Shown: positions 1-9,615, counted from the stretch's first letter. The stretch is 64,000 nucleotides of DNA from Methylobacterium gossipiicola (GCF_900113485.1 NZ_FOPM01000013.1:1-64000); one strand, 5' to 3'. The notes: a model not told the origin generated them from the sequence alone. Numbers and translations: made by a program.

Positions 1-2
1 GA

Positions 3-1193
3 TTACTCGTTGATGGCGGCGACGACGCCGGCGCCGACGGTACGGCCGCCTTCACGGATGGCGAAGCGGAGCTTCTCTTCCATGGCGACGGGGACGATGA
101 GGGTGACGTCCATGGTGACGCTGTCGCCGGGCATCACCATCTCGGTGCCCTCGGGGAGCACGCACACGCCGGTCACGTCCGTGGTGCGGAAGTAGAATTG
201 CGGGCGGTAGTTGGTGAAGAACGGCGTGTGGCGACCGCCCTCCTCCTTGGTGAGGATGTAGGCTTCGGCCTTGAACTTGGTGTGGGGCTTCACCGAGCCG
301 GGCTTGCACACGACCTGACCGCGCTCGACGTCCTCACGCTTGGTGCCGCGCAGGAGCACGCCGACGTTGTCGCCCGCCTGGCCCTGATCGAGGAGCTTGC
401 GGAACATCTCGACGCCCGTGACCGTCGTGGTCTGGGTGTCGCGGATGCCCACGATCTCCACGGTCTCGCCGACCTTGACGATGCCGCGCTCGACGCGACC
501 CGTCACCACCGTGCCGCGGCCCGAGATCGAGAACACGTCCTCGATGGGCATCAGGAACGGCTTGTCGATGGGACGCTCCGGCTGCGGGATGTAGGCGTCC
601 ACCGACTCCATGAGCTTCAGCACGGCGTCGTGACCCACGGCCTTGTCGCCGTTGTCGAGCGCCACCTTGGCCGAACCCTTGGTGATCGGGATGTCGTCAC
701 CGGGGAAGTCGTACTTCGACAGGAGCTCGCGCACCTCCATCTCGACGAGCTCGAGGAGCTCCTCGTCGTCGACGAGGTCGACCTTGTTGAGGAACACCAC
801 CAGGGCCGGCACGCCGACCTGACGGGCGAGCAGGATGTGCTCGCGGGTCTGCGGCATCGGGCCGTCGGCCGCCGACACCACCAGGATCGCGCCGTCCATC
901 TGGGCGGCACCCGTGATCATGTTCTTCACGTAGTCGGCGTGGCCGGGGCAATCCACGTGGGCGTAGTGCCGGTTCGTGGTCTCGTACTCAACGTGCGCCG
1001 TCGAGATCGTGATGCCGCGGGCCTTCTCCTCCGGTGCCTTGTCGATCTGGTCGTACGCCGTGAACGTCGCGCCGCCCGTCTCGGCCAGAACCTTCGTGAT
1101 CGCCGCCGTCAGAGACGTCTTGCCGTGATCGACGTGACCGATCGTGCCGATGTTGCAGTGCGGCTTCGTACGCGAAAATTTCTCTTTGGCCAT
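3..1193 (-). CDS. tuf: Translation elongation factor Tu
   Basis: GTPase that carries aminoacyl-tRNA to the ribosomal A site in the cytoplasm. All 396 residues and the stop codon are present. The P loop GHVDHGKT lies at residues 19-26, DCPGHADY at 81-88 and NKVD at 136-139; domains 2 and 3 follow to a normal C terminus. The ATG is preceded by an AGGA about nine bases upstream. The gene touches the window edge, so its downstream partner is unseen. No ribosomal-protein genes (rpsL, rpsG, fusA) lie upstream in this window, unlike a str-operon copy. Identity is certain; whether the genome has a second tuf copy cannot be told. Confidence 0.99.
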   Translation of the reverse strand: MAKEKFSRTKPHCNIGTIGHVDHGKTSLTAAITKVLAETGGATFTAYDQIDKAPEEKARGITISTAHVEYETTNRHYAHVDCPGHADYVKNMITGAAQMDGAILVVSAADGPMPQTREHILLARQVGVPALVVFLNKVDLVDDEELLELVEMEVRELLSKYDFPGDDIPITKGSAKVALDNGDKAVGHDAVLKLMESVDAYIPQPERPIDKPFLMPIEDVFSISGRGTVVTGRVERGIVKVGETVEIVGIRDTQTTTVTGVEMFRKLLDQGQAGDNVGVLLRGTKREDVERGQVVCKPGSVKPHTKFKAEAYILTKEEGGRHTPFFTNYRPQFYFRTTDVTGVCVLPEGTEMVMPGDSVTMDVTLIVPVAMEEKLRFAIREGGRTVGAGVVAAINE

Positions 1194-1361
1194 CGTCTCT
1201 TTCCTGCGGCAAGCTCACACGAGCGGACGCCCGGGCAGTCGCTCGAATATCCATCGAGCCGGGCGAAAGACGCGGTCCGCTTAGAGGCTTCAAGTCCTTT
1301 GATCAAGGGTTTTGCCGACCATCGTCATTCACGCTCGGCGCCGGCCGGGCCGGACCGCGCC

Positions 1362-1823
1362 TCAGACGAGGGGGCGCTTGACCGGAGAGGCGCCCAGCAG
1401 GGCCGCCTTGTCGACCCCCAGGGCCACGGCGATCTCGTCGAGGGCCGTGGCTTCGAGGGGCGAGATGCCGTCCAGGTCGGCGACGTCGGCCGCGACGAGG
1501 AAGGTGGCGTTGCGCTCCGCCTCGTCCCGCTCGTGGAGACCGGCGACGCGGCGCAGGTTCTCCGCCCGTCCCGCCCGCGTCCGCGCCCGGGCGATGCCGT
1601 CGTAGAGTTCGCTCTCCAGCATCAGACGGTCGTAGCCCTTCTCGACGATGGGGTTGGCCTGGATGCCGGCGAGTGCCGTGTCGAACTCGTCCCCGGCCAC
1701 TTCGCCATCGGCGACGATGACGTTGGCGGCGGCCGAGACCATGGCCTGCATCAGCACCGTGTCGCCCGCATAGGCGGTGACGGTTTGACTGAAGCGGGTG
1801 ACGATGTCCTGAAAGATGTTCAT
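1362..1823 (-). CDS. TerB-family (tellurite resistance-like) protein
   Basis: A 153-residue soluble all-helical protein of the TerB-like fold. The typical acidic stretch is visible in the first third ([14 protein letters not shown], about residues 30-43), followed by a second helical repeat with a similar acidic pattern near residues 116-130 ([10 protein letters not shown]). TerB-like proteins bind metal and occur in stress and membrane-associated complexes; many have no role in tellurite resistance. The start chosen is the ATG of MNIFQDIV, because the frame upstream is Pro/Arg-rich and non-conserved. It stands alone between tuf and a transporter gene on the same strand, with no other ter genes nearby, so its role stays open. 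Confidence 0.75.
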   Translation of the reverse strand: MNIFQDIVTRFSQTVTAYAGDTVLMQAMVSAAANVIVADGEVAGDEFDTALAGIQANPIVEKGYDRLMLESELYDGIARARTRAGRAENLRRVAGLHERDEAERNATFLVAADVADLDGISPLEATALDEIAVALGVDKAALLGASPVKRPLV

Positions 1824-1946
1824 GGGCGGGCCGTCATGCGGGAAGCGGAGGCTGCGGGAAGTCGCCCGTCCGCGCCGCGAAGGCAAGGGGCCGCCGCCGG
1901 GGCCGATGGTCGTCGGCCGCGGCGAAGGGGCGGAGGCGCCCATGCG

Positions 1947-2390
1947 TCAGAACAGGGCCACGAGGGTGACGCCCACGACCATGAGGAGGCCACCGACGAT
2001 TCGCCACGGGCTCGCCGCATGGACGGCAAAGCCGATCCAGCCGAAATGGTCGAGGACGATGGAAGTGGCGACCCCGGCGGTGACGAGGAGTCCGAGGAAG
2101 GGCGCGGCGCCGATGGCCTGGGCGGCGAAGAACTGCGACACGATCACGAGGGCGCCGAGGCAGCCGCCGAACCACGCCCAGGCCGGCACCTGCGCCGCCT
2201 GGACGAGGCCCGGCCACTGGAAGCGCCCGAGGGCGAGGCCGGTCAGGAGCAGGGTGGAACCGGTGCCGAGGGCCACGACGAGGCCGGCGGCGAAGGGCTG
2301 GCCGAGAGCCTTGGCGAGGGTGGCGTTGGTACCGCCCTGGACGGCGTTGGCGATGCCGGCCAGAAGCGCGAGGCCATAGAGGTACCACAT
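1947..2390 (-). CDS. DMT-superfamily small membrane protein (YdcZ/DUF606 type)
   Basis: A 147-residue protein with about five hydrophobic segments and almost no loops, starting [20 protein letters not shown]. The Gly/Asn-rich first helix with [12 protein letters not shown] is typical of the YdcZ (DUF606) branch of the drug/metabolite transporter superfamily. Those proteins are half-size transporters that probably act as dimers in the inner membrane; substrates are mostly unknown. The ATG at MWYLYG is preferred because the 30 codons upstream in frame are charged and Pro/Arg-rich. The neighbouring heme oxygenase is divergently transcribed from a shared intergenic region of about 114 bases. No substrate can be inferred from context. 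Confidence 0.75.
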   Translation of the reverse strand: MWYLYGLALLAGIANAVQGGTNATLAKALGQPFAAGLVVALGTGSTLLLTGLALGRFQWPGLVQAAQVPAWAWFGGCLGALVIVSQFFAAQAIGAAPFLGLLVTAGVATSIVLDHFGWIGFAVHAASPWRIVGGLLMVVGVTLVALF

Positions 2391-2504
2391 GGGAATCCTG
2401 GCTCGGGTGATGCTGCGCGGGAGGTCGTTCTCGATCCTGTGGCCCCGCCGATGCGCTTCGGGCGGCGCGCGTTCCTCCAACAGTTAGGGCAGCGGCGGTC
2501 GCAC

Positions 2505-3098
2505 ATGACGAATGACACGGGACACGGCGACGCAGCGGGCTTCGCAGAGGCGGGGCCCGACCTGCGCAGCCTCCTGCGACGGGCGACGTCGGATGCGCAT
2601 CGCCGCCTCGACGCGGGCTGGGGCGGCCACGATTTCGCGAAGCGCCGGGACTATGCGGTCTTTCTCGCCGCCATGGCGGCGGCTCTGGTGCCCATCGAGG
2701 CGGAGCTGGATCGGGCGGCCCAGGGAGCGGTGCCGCCCGATTGGCCGGAGCGGCGGCGCAGCGGCGCGATCCTCGCCGATCTCGACGCCCTCGGCCGACC
2801 TGCACCGCCGGCTTCGGTTTCGCCCCGAGCCCCGGGCCGGGCCGAGGCGGCGGGGTTGCTCTACGTCCTCGAGGGTTCGCGCCTCGGCGGCCAGCTTCTC
2901 CTGCGTCAGGCCCTCGCGAGTTCCGATTCCGGCGTCCGCGACAACACCCGGTTCCTCCGGCACGGCGAGGGGCAGCGCCTGTGGCCGAGTTTCACCGCCT
3001 GGCTCGCCGCGTGTCCCCCGGTGGACAGGGAAGGCGCGGTCGCGGGGGCCCTTCGGGCGTTTGCACTGTTCGAGGCGGCCCAGGCCGCGCAAGCCTGA
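2505..3098 (+). CDS. Biliverdin-producing heme oxygenase (BphO/HemO-like)
   Basis: A 197-residue cytoplasmic enzyme of the bacterial heme oxygenase family, which opens heme to biliverdin with release of Fe and CO. The N-terminal [10 protein letters not shown] segment carries the probable proximal heme ligand His32, and the later [17 protein letters not shown] (about residues 125-141) matches the distal-helix region of the BphO type. The frame stays open far upstream (to about 198), but that part is antisense to tuf and other genes, so the ATG at MTNDTGHG was chosen. In photosynthetic relatives such enzymes feed biliverdin to bacteriophytochromes; no phytochrome gene is present in this window. 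An iron-recovery role is also possible. Confidence 0.85.
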   Translation: MTNDTGHGDAAGFAEAGPDLRSLLRRATSDAHRRLDAGWGGHDFAKRRDYAVFLAAMAAALVPIEAELDRAAQGAVPPDWPERRRSGAILADLDALGRPAPPASVSPRAPGRAEAAGLLYVLEGSRLGGQLLLRQALASSDSGVRDNTRFLRHGEGQRLWPSFTAWLAACPPVDREGAVAGALRAFALFEAAQAAQA

Positions 3099-3204
3099 GC
3101 CCGGGGGCTGGTCGGCGCGGGGCATCCGCCGCCCAAGTCCCGCGTTCGAACGTACTGTCCCATGTTCGGGCGTTGCCATGCCGGGGCATGCCGGATGGCC
3201 TTCC

Positions 3205-3246
3205 GAAGGGCGCGGCGGGGCGGCACGACCCATTCTCGCGCCCTTC
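3205..3246. terminator. Possible bidirectional hairpin between convergent genes
   Basis: A perfect 10-bp inverted repeat, GAAGGGCGCG at 3205-3214 and CGCGCCCTTC at 3237-3246, with a 22-base loop. It lies between the ends of the convergent heme oxygenase and chemoreceptor genes. There is no clear T-tract on either side, so function as a terminator is only suggested by position. Confidence 0.35.
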
Positions 3247-3280
3247 TCGGCGTCGCGCCCTCGGGCGCCGTGGGGCTGGG

Positions 3281-4954
3281 TCAGGCGGCCCGCACCGTGG
3301 CGAGGAAGCGGTTGACCTCGGTGCCGAGATACTCGGATTGCCGCGAAAGCTCGGAGGCCGCCGCGAGGACCTGCGAGGCTGCCGCCCCCGTCTCCTCCGA
3401 GGCCTGCGCCACGCCGGCGATGTTGCCCGTCACCTCGTTGGCGCCCGCCGAAGCCTGGGTGATGTTGCGGACGATCTCCTGCGTGGCCGCCCCTTGCTGC
3501 TCCACCGCCGCCGTGATCGAGGTCGCGACGCCGTCGATCTCGCGGATCCGTCCGGTGATGTCGCCGATCGCCGTCACGGCTTGTGCGGTCACGCCCTGCA
3601 CTTCCCCGATCTGCCGGGCAATCTCCTCGGTGGCCTTGGCGGTCTGTTCGGCCAGGGCCTTCACCTCCGAGGCCACCACGGCGAAGCCGCGCCCCGCCTC
3701 GCCGGCGCGCGCTGCCTCGATGGTCGCGTTGAGCGCCAGCAGGTTGGTCTGCCCGGCGATGTTCGAGATCATGCCGACCATGTCGCCGATTCGGGCGGCG
3801 TTCCGGCTCAGCGCCTGCACCAGGTTGGCGGTCTCGTCGGCCTCGCCCACCGCCGCCTGGGCGAGGTGAGCCGAGTCCGACACCTGTCGGCCAATCTCCT
3901 GAACGGACGAGCCGAGTTGCTCGGCCGCCGCCGCCACGGTGTTGACGTTGGTGCCGGCCTCTTCGGCCGCGGCGGCCACGGTGAGGGACTGCGCCGCGGT
4001 CTCCCGTGCGGTGACGGTCATCTGCTGGGCGGTGGCCTGGAGTTCGGTGGCCGAGGAGGAGACCATTCCGACGATCCCGCCGACTGCTCGCTCGAAGCTA
4101 TCGGCGAGTTCGACCATGATGGCTCGCCGTTGCGTTTCGCTCGAAGCGCGCGCAAGGGCGCTCTCCTCCTCAAGCTTGCGGGTTTGGATCAGATTGTCTT
4201 TGAAGACCTGAACGGAGGCGGCCATGCTGCCGATCTCGTCGAGACGATCGATTCCGGGGACAGTTTGGGTCGTGTCGCCGGTGGCCAAGCGCTGCATCAT
4301 CTGCGTGATGGAGCCGAGCGGGGCAAGGACACCGCGCAGGACCATGTACAGAGCAAATCCGGCCGCAGCAAAGCCGAACACGAAGTTCGCCAGATTTAAA
4401 ATTCTCACTGTTTCCGAAACGTTAGAAAAATCTGTATAGACATTGCGGCTCTCATCGAGTTGCAGATCGATCAAGGCCTGGACGGCGGCGCTGACTGGAT
4501 CGATGGTCTCGTACAGTTTCGTGCGCGCAAAGTTCCCCAGTTGATTCCTATCATTCCCATGCAGGATGTCGGCCAGTTCGCTCACGGCCGTGTTCGCAAC
4601 TGCCATGGCTCTTTCGGTTTCGGTGGAGAGTTCTTTCTCTTTTTGGGTTAGTTTGGTAGCTAAAAAGGCGGCCCAGACCTTTTTGATGCGCTTTTGAGCT
4701 TCGGCGATCAGCGGGGCACCCTGAGCCCATTCGAGATTGCCGTTGTTGATTTTGTGGGTCGTGTCGACAACGTTGACGGCATACATGTCGGCGACGATTT
4801 TGAGTTCCCGCAGGGGCACGATGCGATCACTGTAGAGTTCGTTCATGCTGCCGGATGCGCGAGATGTGGCATAAAGGCCAATCATAATATTGAATGCAAG
4901 TGCGGATATGAGTATGATTACTGAGAATGTTAATTTGAATCGAATCGACCGCAT
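3281..4954 (-). CDS. Methyl-accepting chemotaxis protein
   Basis: A 557-residue inner-membrane chemoreceptor. Order of parts: TM1 about residues 8-28; a periplasmic four-helix-bundle-like sensor (about 30-185) with the LYSDRIVPL signature of 4HB_MCP domains; TM2 about 188-208; HAMP about 209-265; then the cytoplasmic signalling hairpin with the conserved tip [19 protein letters not shown]. It would signal through CheA/CheW, none of which are here. Start ATG has GAGGG about ten bases upstream. The sensor half (4385-4954) and its upstream DNA are much richer in A+T than the signalling half, suggesting recombination of the input module. Ligand unknown. Confidence 0.93.
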   Translation of the reverse strand: MRSIRFKLTFSVIILISALAFNIMIGLYATSRASGSMNELYSDRIVPLRELKIVADMYAVNVVDTTHKINNGNLEWAQGAPLIAEAQKRIKKVWAAFLATKLTQKEKELSTETERAMAVANTAVSELADILHGNDRNQLGNFARTKLYETIDPVSAAVQALIDLQLDESRNVYTDFSNVSETVRILNLANFVFGFAAAGFALYMVLRGVLAPLGSITQMMQRLATGDTTQTVPGIDRLDEIGSMAASVQVFKDNLIQTRKLEEESALARASSETQRRAIMVELADSFERAVGGIVGMVSSSATELQATAQQMTVTARETAAQSLTVAAAAEEAGTNVNTVAAAAEQLGSSVQEIGRQVSDSAHLAQAAVGEADETANLVQALSRNAARIGDMVGMISNIAGQTNLLALNATIEAARAGEAGRGFAVVASEVKALAEQTAKATEEIARQIGEVQGVTAQAVTAIGDITGRIREIDGVATSITAAVEQQGAATQEIVRNITQASAGANEVTGNIAGVAQASEETGAAASQVLAAASELSRQSEYLGTEVNRFLATVRAA

Positions 4955-5488
4955 TTTTCTGACCCTCGATTGCGGTTGGGCAATCTGATATAAATTGGTT
5001 TGTATTCTGTTAATTTGTAAGTTCCATGCTTTCGTGTCAGGTTTCGTTAGTCGAGACGGGACGGGATAGGCATTCGCGATTCGGTTGCGATCCTATCCGC
5101 AAGTGTTGCGTTGAGGGGCGATACCGCTCCCGTGTCGCGGCAGTCTCATTTCGATGTGGCGCGGTCGCCCGGCTTGGCCGGGAGGGCGCAACCCGGTCAG
5201 ATCCGCCATTTTCTGACGCGGGTCGTCATCGCGGCCGCCGTTGCGGAGACAGCCGCGACCAAGCGAGCCGCTGAAGCATTTCGAGTGCCTGACAAAACTC
5301 CCGCCCCTGGACGGTTCTTGCCCTGAAGTCGGCGGTGCCGCGGGAGTTTCGTGAGAAACACTTGGCGCCGAAGTGGAGGCCGGTCCGGCGAAAGAAAATG
5401 AAATTTATCAAAGAAACAGAGTGTTTTGTGTGATCCGAGGATCAGGCAGAACACTCCCGACTTAAAAACAGCATTCAGAAAAGTGCAA
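4955..5488. other. A+T-rich intergenic region between chemoreceptor and tRNA-Gly
   Basis: About 530 bases without a convincing gene. The part next to the chemoreceptor start is A+T-rich and should hold its promoter. The stretch 5419-5456 holds a nested hairpin (listed separately). Short frames on both strands here lack recognisable protein features and ribosome binding sites. Confidence 0.6.
5419..5456 (-). terminator. Probable terminator of the tRNA-Tyr/tRNA-Gly transcript
   Basis: Nested inverted repeat 33 bases past the tRNA-Gly 3' end: outer arms GAGTGTT (5419-5425) and AACACTC (5450-5456), inner arms TGATCC (5431-5436) and GGATCA (5439-5444). On the minus strand it is followed by a T-rich stretch (CTGTTTCTTTGATAAATTTC). 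Position and structure suit a rho-independent terminator. Confidence 0.55.
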
Positions 5489-5562
5489 TGGAGCGGGTAC
5501 CGGGAATCGAACCCGGGTATTCAGCTTGGAAGGCTGCTGCTCTACCATTGAGCTACACCCGC
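5489..5562 (-). tRNA. tRNA-Gly (anticodon TCC)
   Basis: 74-nt tRNA including an encoded CCA. On the minus strand it begins GCGGGTGTAGCTCAATGG; the acceptor GCGGGTG... pairs with ...ACCCGC before TCCA, the D-loop has the usual AATGGTAGAGC, the anticodon loop reads CTTCCAA, and the T arm contains GGTTCGATTCC. Anticodon TCC reads GGA/GGG glycine codons. It lies 68 bases downstream of tRNA-Tyr on the same strand and probably shares its transcript. Confidence 0.97.
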
Positions 5563-5630
5563 ATCGGGGCCATGGCCGCCGAGGGTCGAGAAAGGAGCAT
5601 ACCCGTATGCCCGCGATCTCGAAAGTGGTT

Positions 5631-5714
5631 TGGTGGGGGAAGTAGGACTCGAACCTACGAAGCTTACGCAGCGGATTTACAGTCCGCCCCCTTTGCCGCT
5701 CGGGACATTCCCCC
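5631..5714 (-). tRNA. tRNA-Tyr (anticodon GTA)
   Basis: 84-nt class II tRNA including an encoded CCA. On the minus strand it starts GGGGGAATGTCCCGAGCGG, has the anticodon loop ACTGTAAAT (anticodon GTA), a long variable arm, the T-loop GGTTCGAGTCC and the acceptor 3' strand TTCCCCC followed by ACCA. It is the first gene of the tRNA-Tyr/tRNA-Gly pair. Confidence 0.97.
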
Positions 5715-5829
5715 AAACCGCCGCTGCCCGTGGGCAGCGCGCGGGTCCTTATGATGAGGCCTCGCGCGGGAGTCAACGGGGGTCGCGGCAGAGTTTGCAT
5801 CCCGTCGCGAAGAAGGGCCGAAGGTCTGC

Positions 5830-7641
5830 TCAATCGAAGGCGGCGAGGTCGCAGATCCGGACCTGGGCGCGGTCGGCGCCGCGCCAGCTATCAACCGCCA
5901 GGGTTCCGGCCACATGAAATTCCCGGCCGATGCCGTTGAGGATGGCCTGGCCGAGGGGGCCTTGCGCCGCCCGGAAGCAGATGGCGCCCACGGTCTGGCC
6001 GTCGCGGCTGCGCAGGCGGGCGCGGACATGGCCGTTGCCGACGACCCCGGCATCGACGATGCGGTGGCGCGGCAGGGCGAAGACGGGCTCCGGGGCGCCC
6101 GAGCCGAATGGCCCGGCGCGCTGGAGCAGACGCACCACCTCGGCCGTGGCGCCGCCCGCGCTCACGGTGCCGTCGAGCAGCAGTGCCTCGACGGCCCGTG
6201 CCTCCCGCACCGCCTGCGCGAGGTCGTGGGCGAGGAAGGCCGCGAACGCGTCCGTGTCGGGGCTGCTCAAGGTGACGCCCGCCGCCATGGCGTGCCCACC
6301 GCCCTTGAGGGCGAGGCCGGCTTCCACCGCCGCCCGCACGGCCCGGCCGAGGTCGGCCCCGGGAATCGATCGGCCCGAGCCCGTGGCGGTGCCGTCGGAC
6401 CTGACCGCGAACGCGAAGGCGGGGCGGCCGAAGCGTTCCTTCAGGCGGGCGGCGATGAGGCCGACGACGCCCGGATGCCAGTCGGCCGAGCCCGTCACCA
6501 GCACGGGGCGGTCGGGATCGCCCGTGAGCGCATGATCCATCTCGGCTTCGGCGGCGGCCACGGCCACGGCCTCGATGGCCTGACGCTCGCGATTGAGGCG
6601 GTCGAGTTCGGCGGCGATGCGGGCGGCCTCCGCCGCATCGGGCGTGGTGAGCAGCCGGGCGCCGAGGCCGGCTTCGCCGATGCGTCCACCGGCATTGATG
6701 CGCGGACCGACGAGGTAGCCGAGGTGCCAGGCTTCCGGAGCCTCGCTCAACGAGGCCGCATCGAACAGGGCCGCGAGGCCGGGGCGGCCCCGACCGCGCA
6801 TCACCTTCAGGCCCTGGACTACGAAGGCGCGGTTGAGGCCGGTGAGCGGCACCACGTCGGCGACGGTGGCGAGGGCCACGAGATCGAGGGCGGCGGTGAG
6901 ATCGGGCAGCCGCGTCTCCGCCATACCGTCCCGGCGCAGGCGGCGGTTGAGGGCCACCAGGGTGAGGAAGACCACGCCCGCGGCGCAGAGATGTCCGAGG
7001 CCGGAGAGGTCGTCGAGGCGGTTGGGGTTCACCAGGGCCTCGGCGGGCGGCAGGCTCTCCGGGGCGCCGTGATGATCGAGGACGATGACGTCAAGACCAA
7101 GGTTTCGGGCCGCCTCCAGGGGGGCGTGGCCGCTGGTGCCGCAATCGACGCAGACGAGGAGGCTGGCGCCGGCCGCGCGCAGCTCCGTCACGGCCCCGAC
7201 ATTCGGGCCGTAGCCCTCGGTGATGCGGTCGGGAATGTGGATGCGGACATCGAGGCCGAAGCTCCGCAGATAGGCGGCGAGCAGGGCGGCGGAGGCGGCG
7301 CCGTCCACGTCGTAATCGCCGAAGATCGCCACGGTCTCGGCCGCCGTGACGGCACGGGCGAGGCGGGCCGCCGCCGCCTCCATGTCCACGAGGCAGGCGG
7401 GGTCGGGCATCAGGTCGCGCAGGCGCGGGTTGAGGTGGGCGTCCGCCTCCGGCGGCCGGATGCCGCGCCCCGACAGCACACGCGCCAGCAGATCCGGCAG
7501 GCCGTAGGCCTGCGTCATGGTCGCGGCGTAGGCGTGAAGCGCCGGATCGGCGCAGCGGTCGCGCCAGGGCCGCCCCAAGACTGAGTGGGATACGTCGAGG
7601 AAGGCGCGGGGGAACTCGGTTGTGGGAGACTCGACGGACAC
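5830..7641 (-). CDS. recJ: Single-stranded-DNA-specific exonuclease RecJ
   Basis: 5'-3' exonuclease on single-stranded DNA, used in RecFOR recombination, mismatch repair and base excision repair. With the GTG start chosen it has 603 residues, normal for RecJ. DHH-family motifs are visible: GDYDVDG at about 108-114, CVDCGTS about 164-170 and DHHGAPE at 189-195; the DHHA1 domain follows with the GGGHAMAAG motif, then the OB-like C-terminal domain. GTG was preferred over an ATG 31 codons upstream because GGAGAAG precedes it at good spacing and the family begins near PRAFLDV. It lies after the pnt operon and behind a hairpin, so it may have its own promoter. Confidence 0.96.
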   Translation of the reverse strand: MSVESPTTEFPRAFLDVSHSVLGRPWRDRCADPALHAYAATMTQAYGLPDLLARVLSGRGIRPPEADAHLNPRLRDLMPDPACLVDMEAAAARLARAVTAAETVAIFGDYDVDGAASAALLAAYLRSFGLDVRIHIPDRITEGYGPNVGAVTELRAAGASLLVCVDCGTSGHAPLEAARNLGLDVIVLDHHGAPESLPPAEALVNPNRLDDLSGLGHLCAAGVVFLTLVALNRRLRRDGMAETRLPDLTAALDLVALATVADVVPLTGLNRAFVVQGLKVMRGRGRPGLAALFDAASLSEAPEAWHLGYLVGPRINAGGRIGEAGLGARLLTTPDAAEAARIAAELDRLNRERQAIEAVAVAAAEAEMDHALTGDPDRPVLVTGSADWHPGVVGLIAARLKERFGRPAFAFAVRSDGTATGSGRSIPGADLGRAVRAAVEAGLALKGGGHAMAAGVTLSSPDTDAFAAFLAHDLAQAVREARAVEALLLDGTVSAGGATAEVVRLLQRAGPFGSGAPEPVFALPRHRIVDAGVVGNGHVRARLRSRDGQTVGAICFRAAQGPLGQAILNGIGREFHVAGTLAVDSWRGADRAQVRICDLAAFD

Positions 7642-7687
7642 GCGGTGCTTCTTCTCCGGTCGTGTGACCCTAGGACTCGAAACGAAG

Positions 7688-7716
7688 ACGGGGCCGGCGC
7701 TCGACGCCGACCCCGT
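7688..7716 (-). terminator. Probable terminator after pntB
   Basis: Inverted repeat of 12 bp with one G-T type mismatch: arms 7688-7699 (ACGGGGCCGGCG) and 7705-7716 (CGCCGACCCCGT) around a 5-base loop. On the minus strand, about 50 bases past the pntB stop, it is followed by CTTCGTTTCG. It would separate the transhydrogenase operon from recJ. Confidence 0.6.
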
Positions 7717-7764
7717 ATCCCGTCCGACCGGCACGGGCGAGGCCCGCGCTGGATTCCTGGTGTC

Positions 7765-9162
7765 TCAGAGGTTCTTGACGATGGAGTCGACGACCTTCTT
7801 GGCGTCGCCGAACAGCATCATGGTGTTGTCGCGGAAGAACACCTCGTTCTCGACACCGGCATAGCCCGAGCCCATGCCGCGCTTGATGAACAGCACGGTC
7901 TTGGCCTTCTCGACGTCGAGAATTGGCATGCCGTAGATCGGCGAGGTCTTGTCGGTCTTGGCGGCCGGGTTGGTGACGTCGTTGGCGCCGATGACGAAGG
8001 CGACGTCGGCCTGCGGGAAGTCGCCGTTGATGTCCTCGAGCTCGTGGACCTCGTCGTAGGGCACGTTGGCTTCCGCCAGCAGCACGTTCATGTGGCCCGG
8101 CATGCGGCCGGCGACGGGGTGGATGGCGTACTTCACCTCGACGCCGTCCTTCTTGAGCAGGTCCACCATCTCGCGCAGCGAGTGCTGAGCCTGGGCCACC
8201 GCCATGCCGTAGCCCGGCACGATGATGACGCGCTCGGCGTTCTTCATGATGTAGGCCGCGTCGTCGGCCGAGCCCTGCTTGACGGGGCGCGTCTCGACCT
8301 GACCGCCGCCGGCCGCCGCGGTGTCACCGCCGAAGCCGCCGAGGATCACGGAGATGAACGAGCGGTTCATCGCCTTGCACATGATGTAGGACAGGATCGC
8401 GCCCGAGGAGCCGACCAGCGCGCCGGTGATGATGAGCGCGAGGTTGCCCAGGGTGAAGCCGATGCCGGCCGCCGCCCAGCCCGAGTAGGAGTTCAGCATC
8501 GACACCACGACGGGCATGTCGGCGCCGCCGATGGGGATGATGAGCAGGCCGCCGAGGGCGAAGGACAGCAGCACGATGAGCCAGAAGATCGCCTTGCTCT
8601 CGGTGCCGATGAAGATCGCGATGAGGGCGACGAGGGCGATGCCCATGGCGATGTTGATGGCGTGGCGCTGCGGCAGCATGATCGGCTTGCCGGACATGCG
8701 CCCGTCGAGCTTGGCGAAGGCGATCACGGAGCCCGTGAAGGTGATGGCGCCGATGGCGACGCCCAGCGCCATCTCGAACAGCGACTCCTTGTGGATGTGG
8801 CCGTTCTCGAGGATGCCCACCGCCTGCGGTGCGTAGAGGGTGGCGGCGGCGCCCATCACGGCAGCCAAGCCCACGAGGGAGTGGAAGGCGGCGACCAACT
8901 GGGGCATCGCCGTCATGGGCACGCGCTTGGCGATGACCGCGCCGGCACCGCCGCCGATGGCGAGGCCGAGGAGCACGAGCATCCAGGCGCCGAGTCCGGC
9001 GGGCGGGTGTCCCACCAGGGTGGTGAGCATGGCGAGCCCCATACCGACCATGCCGTACAGGTTGCCCTGCCGCGAGGTGGTGGGGTGCGAGAGCCCTCGC
9101 AGCGCCATGATGAACAGGACGCCGGAGACGATGTAGAGAAGGGATGAGACGTTCTGGGACAT
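7765..9162 (-). CDS. pntB: NAD(P) transhydrogenase subunit beta
   Basis: Membrane and NADP(H)-binding subunit of the proton-translocating transhydrogenase, which uses the proton-motive force to make NADPH from NADH. 465 residues: nine or so transmembrane helices in the first 270 residues, then the NADP domain with VIIVPGYGMAVAQAQH, the HPVAGRMPGHMNVLLAEA loop and GANDVTNPAAKTDKTSPIYGMP near the nucleotide. It starts 3 bases after pntAB, so the two are surely co-transcribed and probably coupled. In a bacteriochlorophyll-forming aerobe the enzyme would help supply NADPH for biosynthesis. Confidence 0.98.
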   Translation of the reverse strand: MSQNVSSLLYIVSGVLFIMALRGLSHPTTSRQGNLYGMVGMGLAMLTTLVGHPPAGLGAWMLVLLGLAIGGGAGAVIAKRVPMTAMPQLVAAFHSLVGLAAVMGAAATLYAPQAVGILENGHIHKESLFEMALGVAIGAITFTGSVIAFAKLDGRMSGKPIMLPQRHAINIAMGIALVALIAIFIGTESKAIFWLIVLLSFALGGLLIIPIGGADMPVVVSMLNSYSGWAAAGIGFTLGNLALIITGALVGSSGAILSYIMCKAMNRSFISVILGGFGGDTAAAGGGQVETRPVKQGSADDAAYIMKNAERVIIVPGYGMAVAQAQHSLREMVDLLKKDGVEVKYAIHPVAGRMPGHMNVLLAEANVPYDEVHELEDINGDFPQADVAFVIGANDVTNPAAKTDKTSPIYGMPILDVEKAKTVLFIKRGMGSGYAGVENEVFFRDNTMMLFGDAKKVVDSIVKNL

Positions 9163-9165
9163 GTC

Positions 9166-9615
9166 TCAGGCCTTCTTCTTGTACATGCCGAGCATGCGCT
9201 GGGTGACGAGGAAGCCGCCGAAGATGTTCACGCTGGCGAGGATGATGCCGACGAACCCGAAGAACCGGGCCCATCCGGTGCCGTGCTCGACATAGGGTAC
9301 GCCAGCGGCGAGGAGCGCGCCGACGATGATCACCGACGAGATGGCGTTGGTCACGGACATGAGGGGGGTGTGGAGGGCCGGCGTCACCGACCAGACCACG
9401 TAGTAGCCGACGAAGATCGCCAGCACGAAGATCGCGAGTTGGAACACCGTCGGGTCGACGGCGCCGTGGGTCACGGCCGAGAGGCCGTGGGAGAGGCCGT
9501 CGGCGTAACTCTGCGCCTTGGCGGCGCTCTGCTGCGCGACCTCGGCTGCGGTTCGGGCCGCGGCGGCGGCGGCGCGCGCCTGCTCGGCGGCCTGATCGGG
9601 GGGAAGCGTGGCCAT
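9166..9615 (-). CDS. pntAB: NAD(P) transhydrogenase subunit alpha part 2
   Basis: Membrane part of the split alpha subunit (three-subunit form typical of alphaproteobacteria). 149 residues: an Ala/Glu-rich N-terminal helix region (about 1-50), then about four hydrophobic helices, with [17 protein letters not shown] resembling the conserved second helix and [18 protein letters not shown] the last. A positively charged MYKKKA tail ends the protein. In enterobacteria this segment is the C-terminal part of a single PntA. It sits 17 bases after pntAA and directly before pntB. Confidence 0.95.
   Translation of the reverse strand: MATLPPDQAAEQARAAAAAARTAAEVAQQSAAKAQSYADGLSHGLSAVTHGAVDPTVFQLAIFVLAIFVGYYVVWSVTPALHTPLMSVTNAISSVIIVGALLAAGVPYVEHGTGWARFFGFVGIILASVNIFGGFLVTQRMLGMYKKKA

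Noticed and set aside
1194..1361. Search for a further tRNA or an attachment-site repeat between tuf and the TerB gene
   Set aside because: No cloverleaf and no copy of the tRNA-Gly 3' end was found.
198..2504. Very long plus-strand open frame running into the heme oxygenase gene
   Set aside because: It is antisense to tuf and the two genes after it; the His/Arg/Asp-rich translation is a shadow of high-G+C coding DNA. Only the part from 2505 has family similarity.
5197..5454. Short minus-strand frame in the gap before tRNA-Gly
   Set aside because: No ribosome site or recognisable protein pattern; it overlaps the tRNA terminator hairpin.
5914..7584. 556-codon plus-strand open frame opposite recJ
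   Set aside because: Composition-driven shadow of recJ, rich in Gly/Arg/His without domain features.
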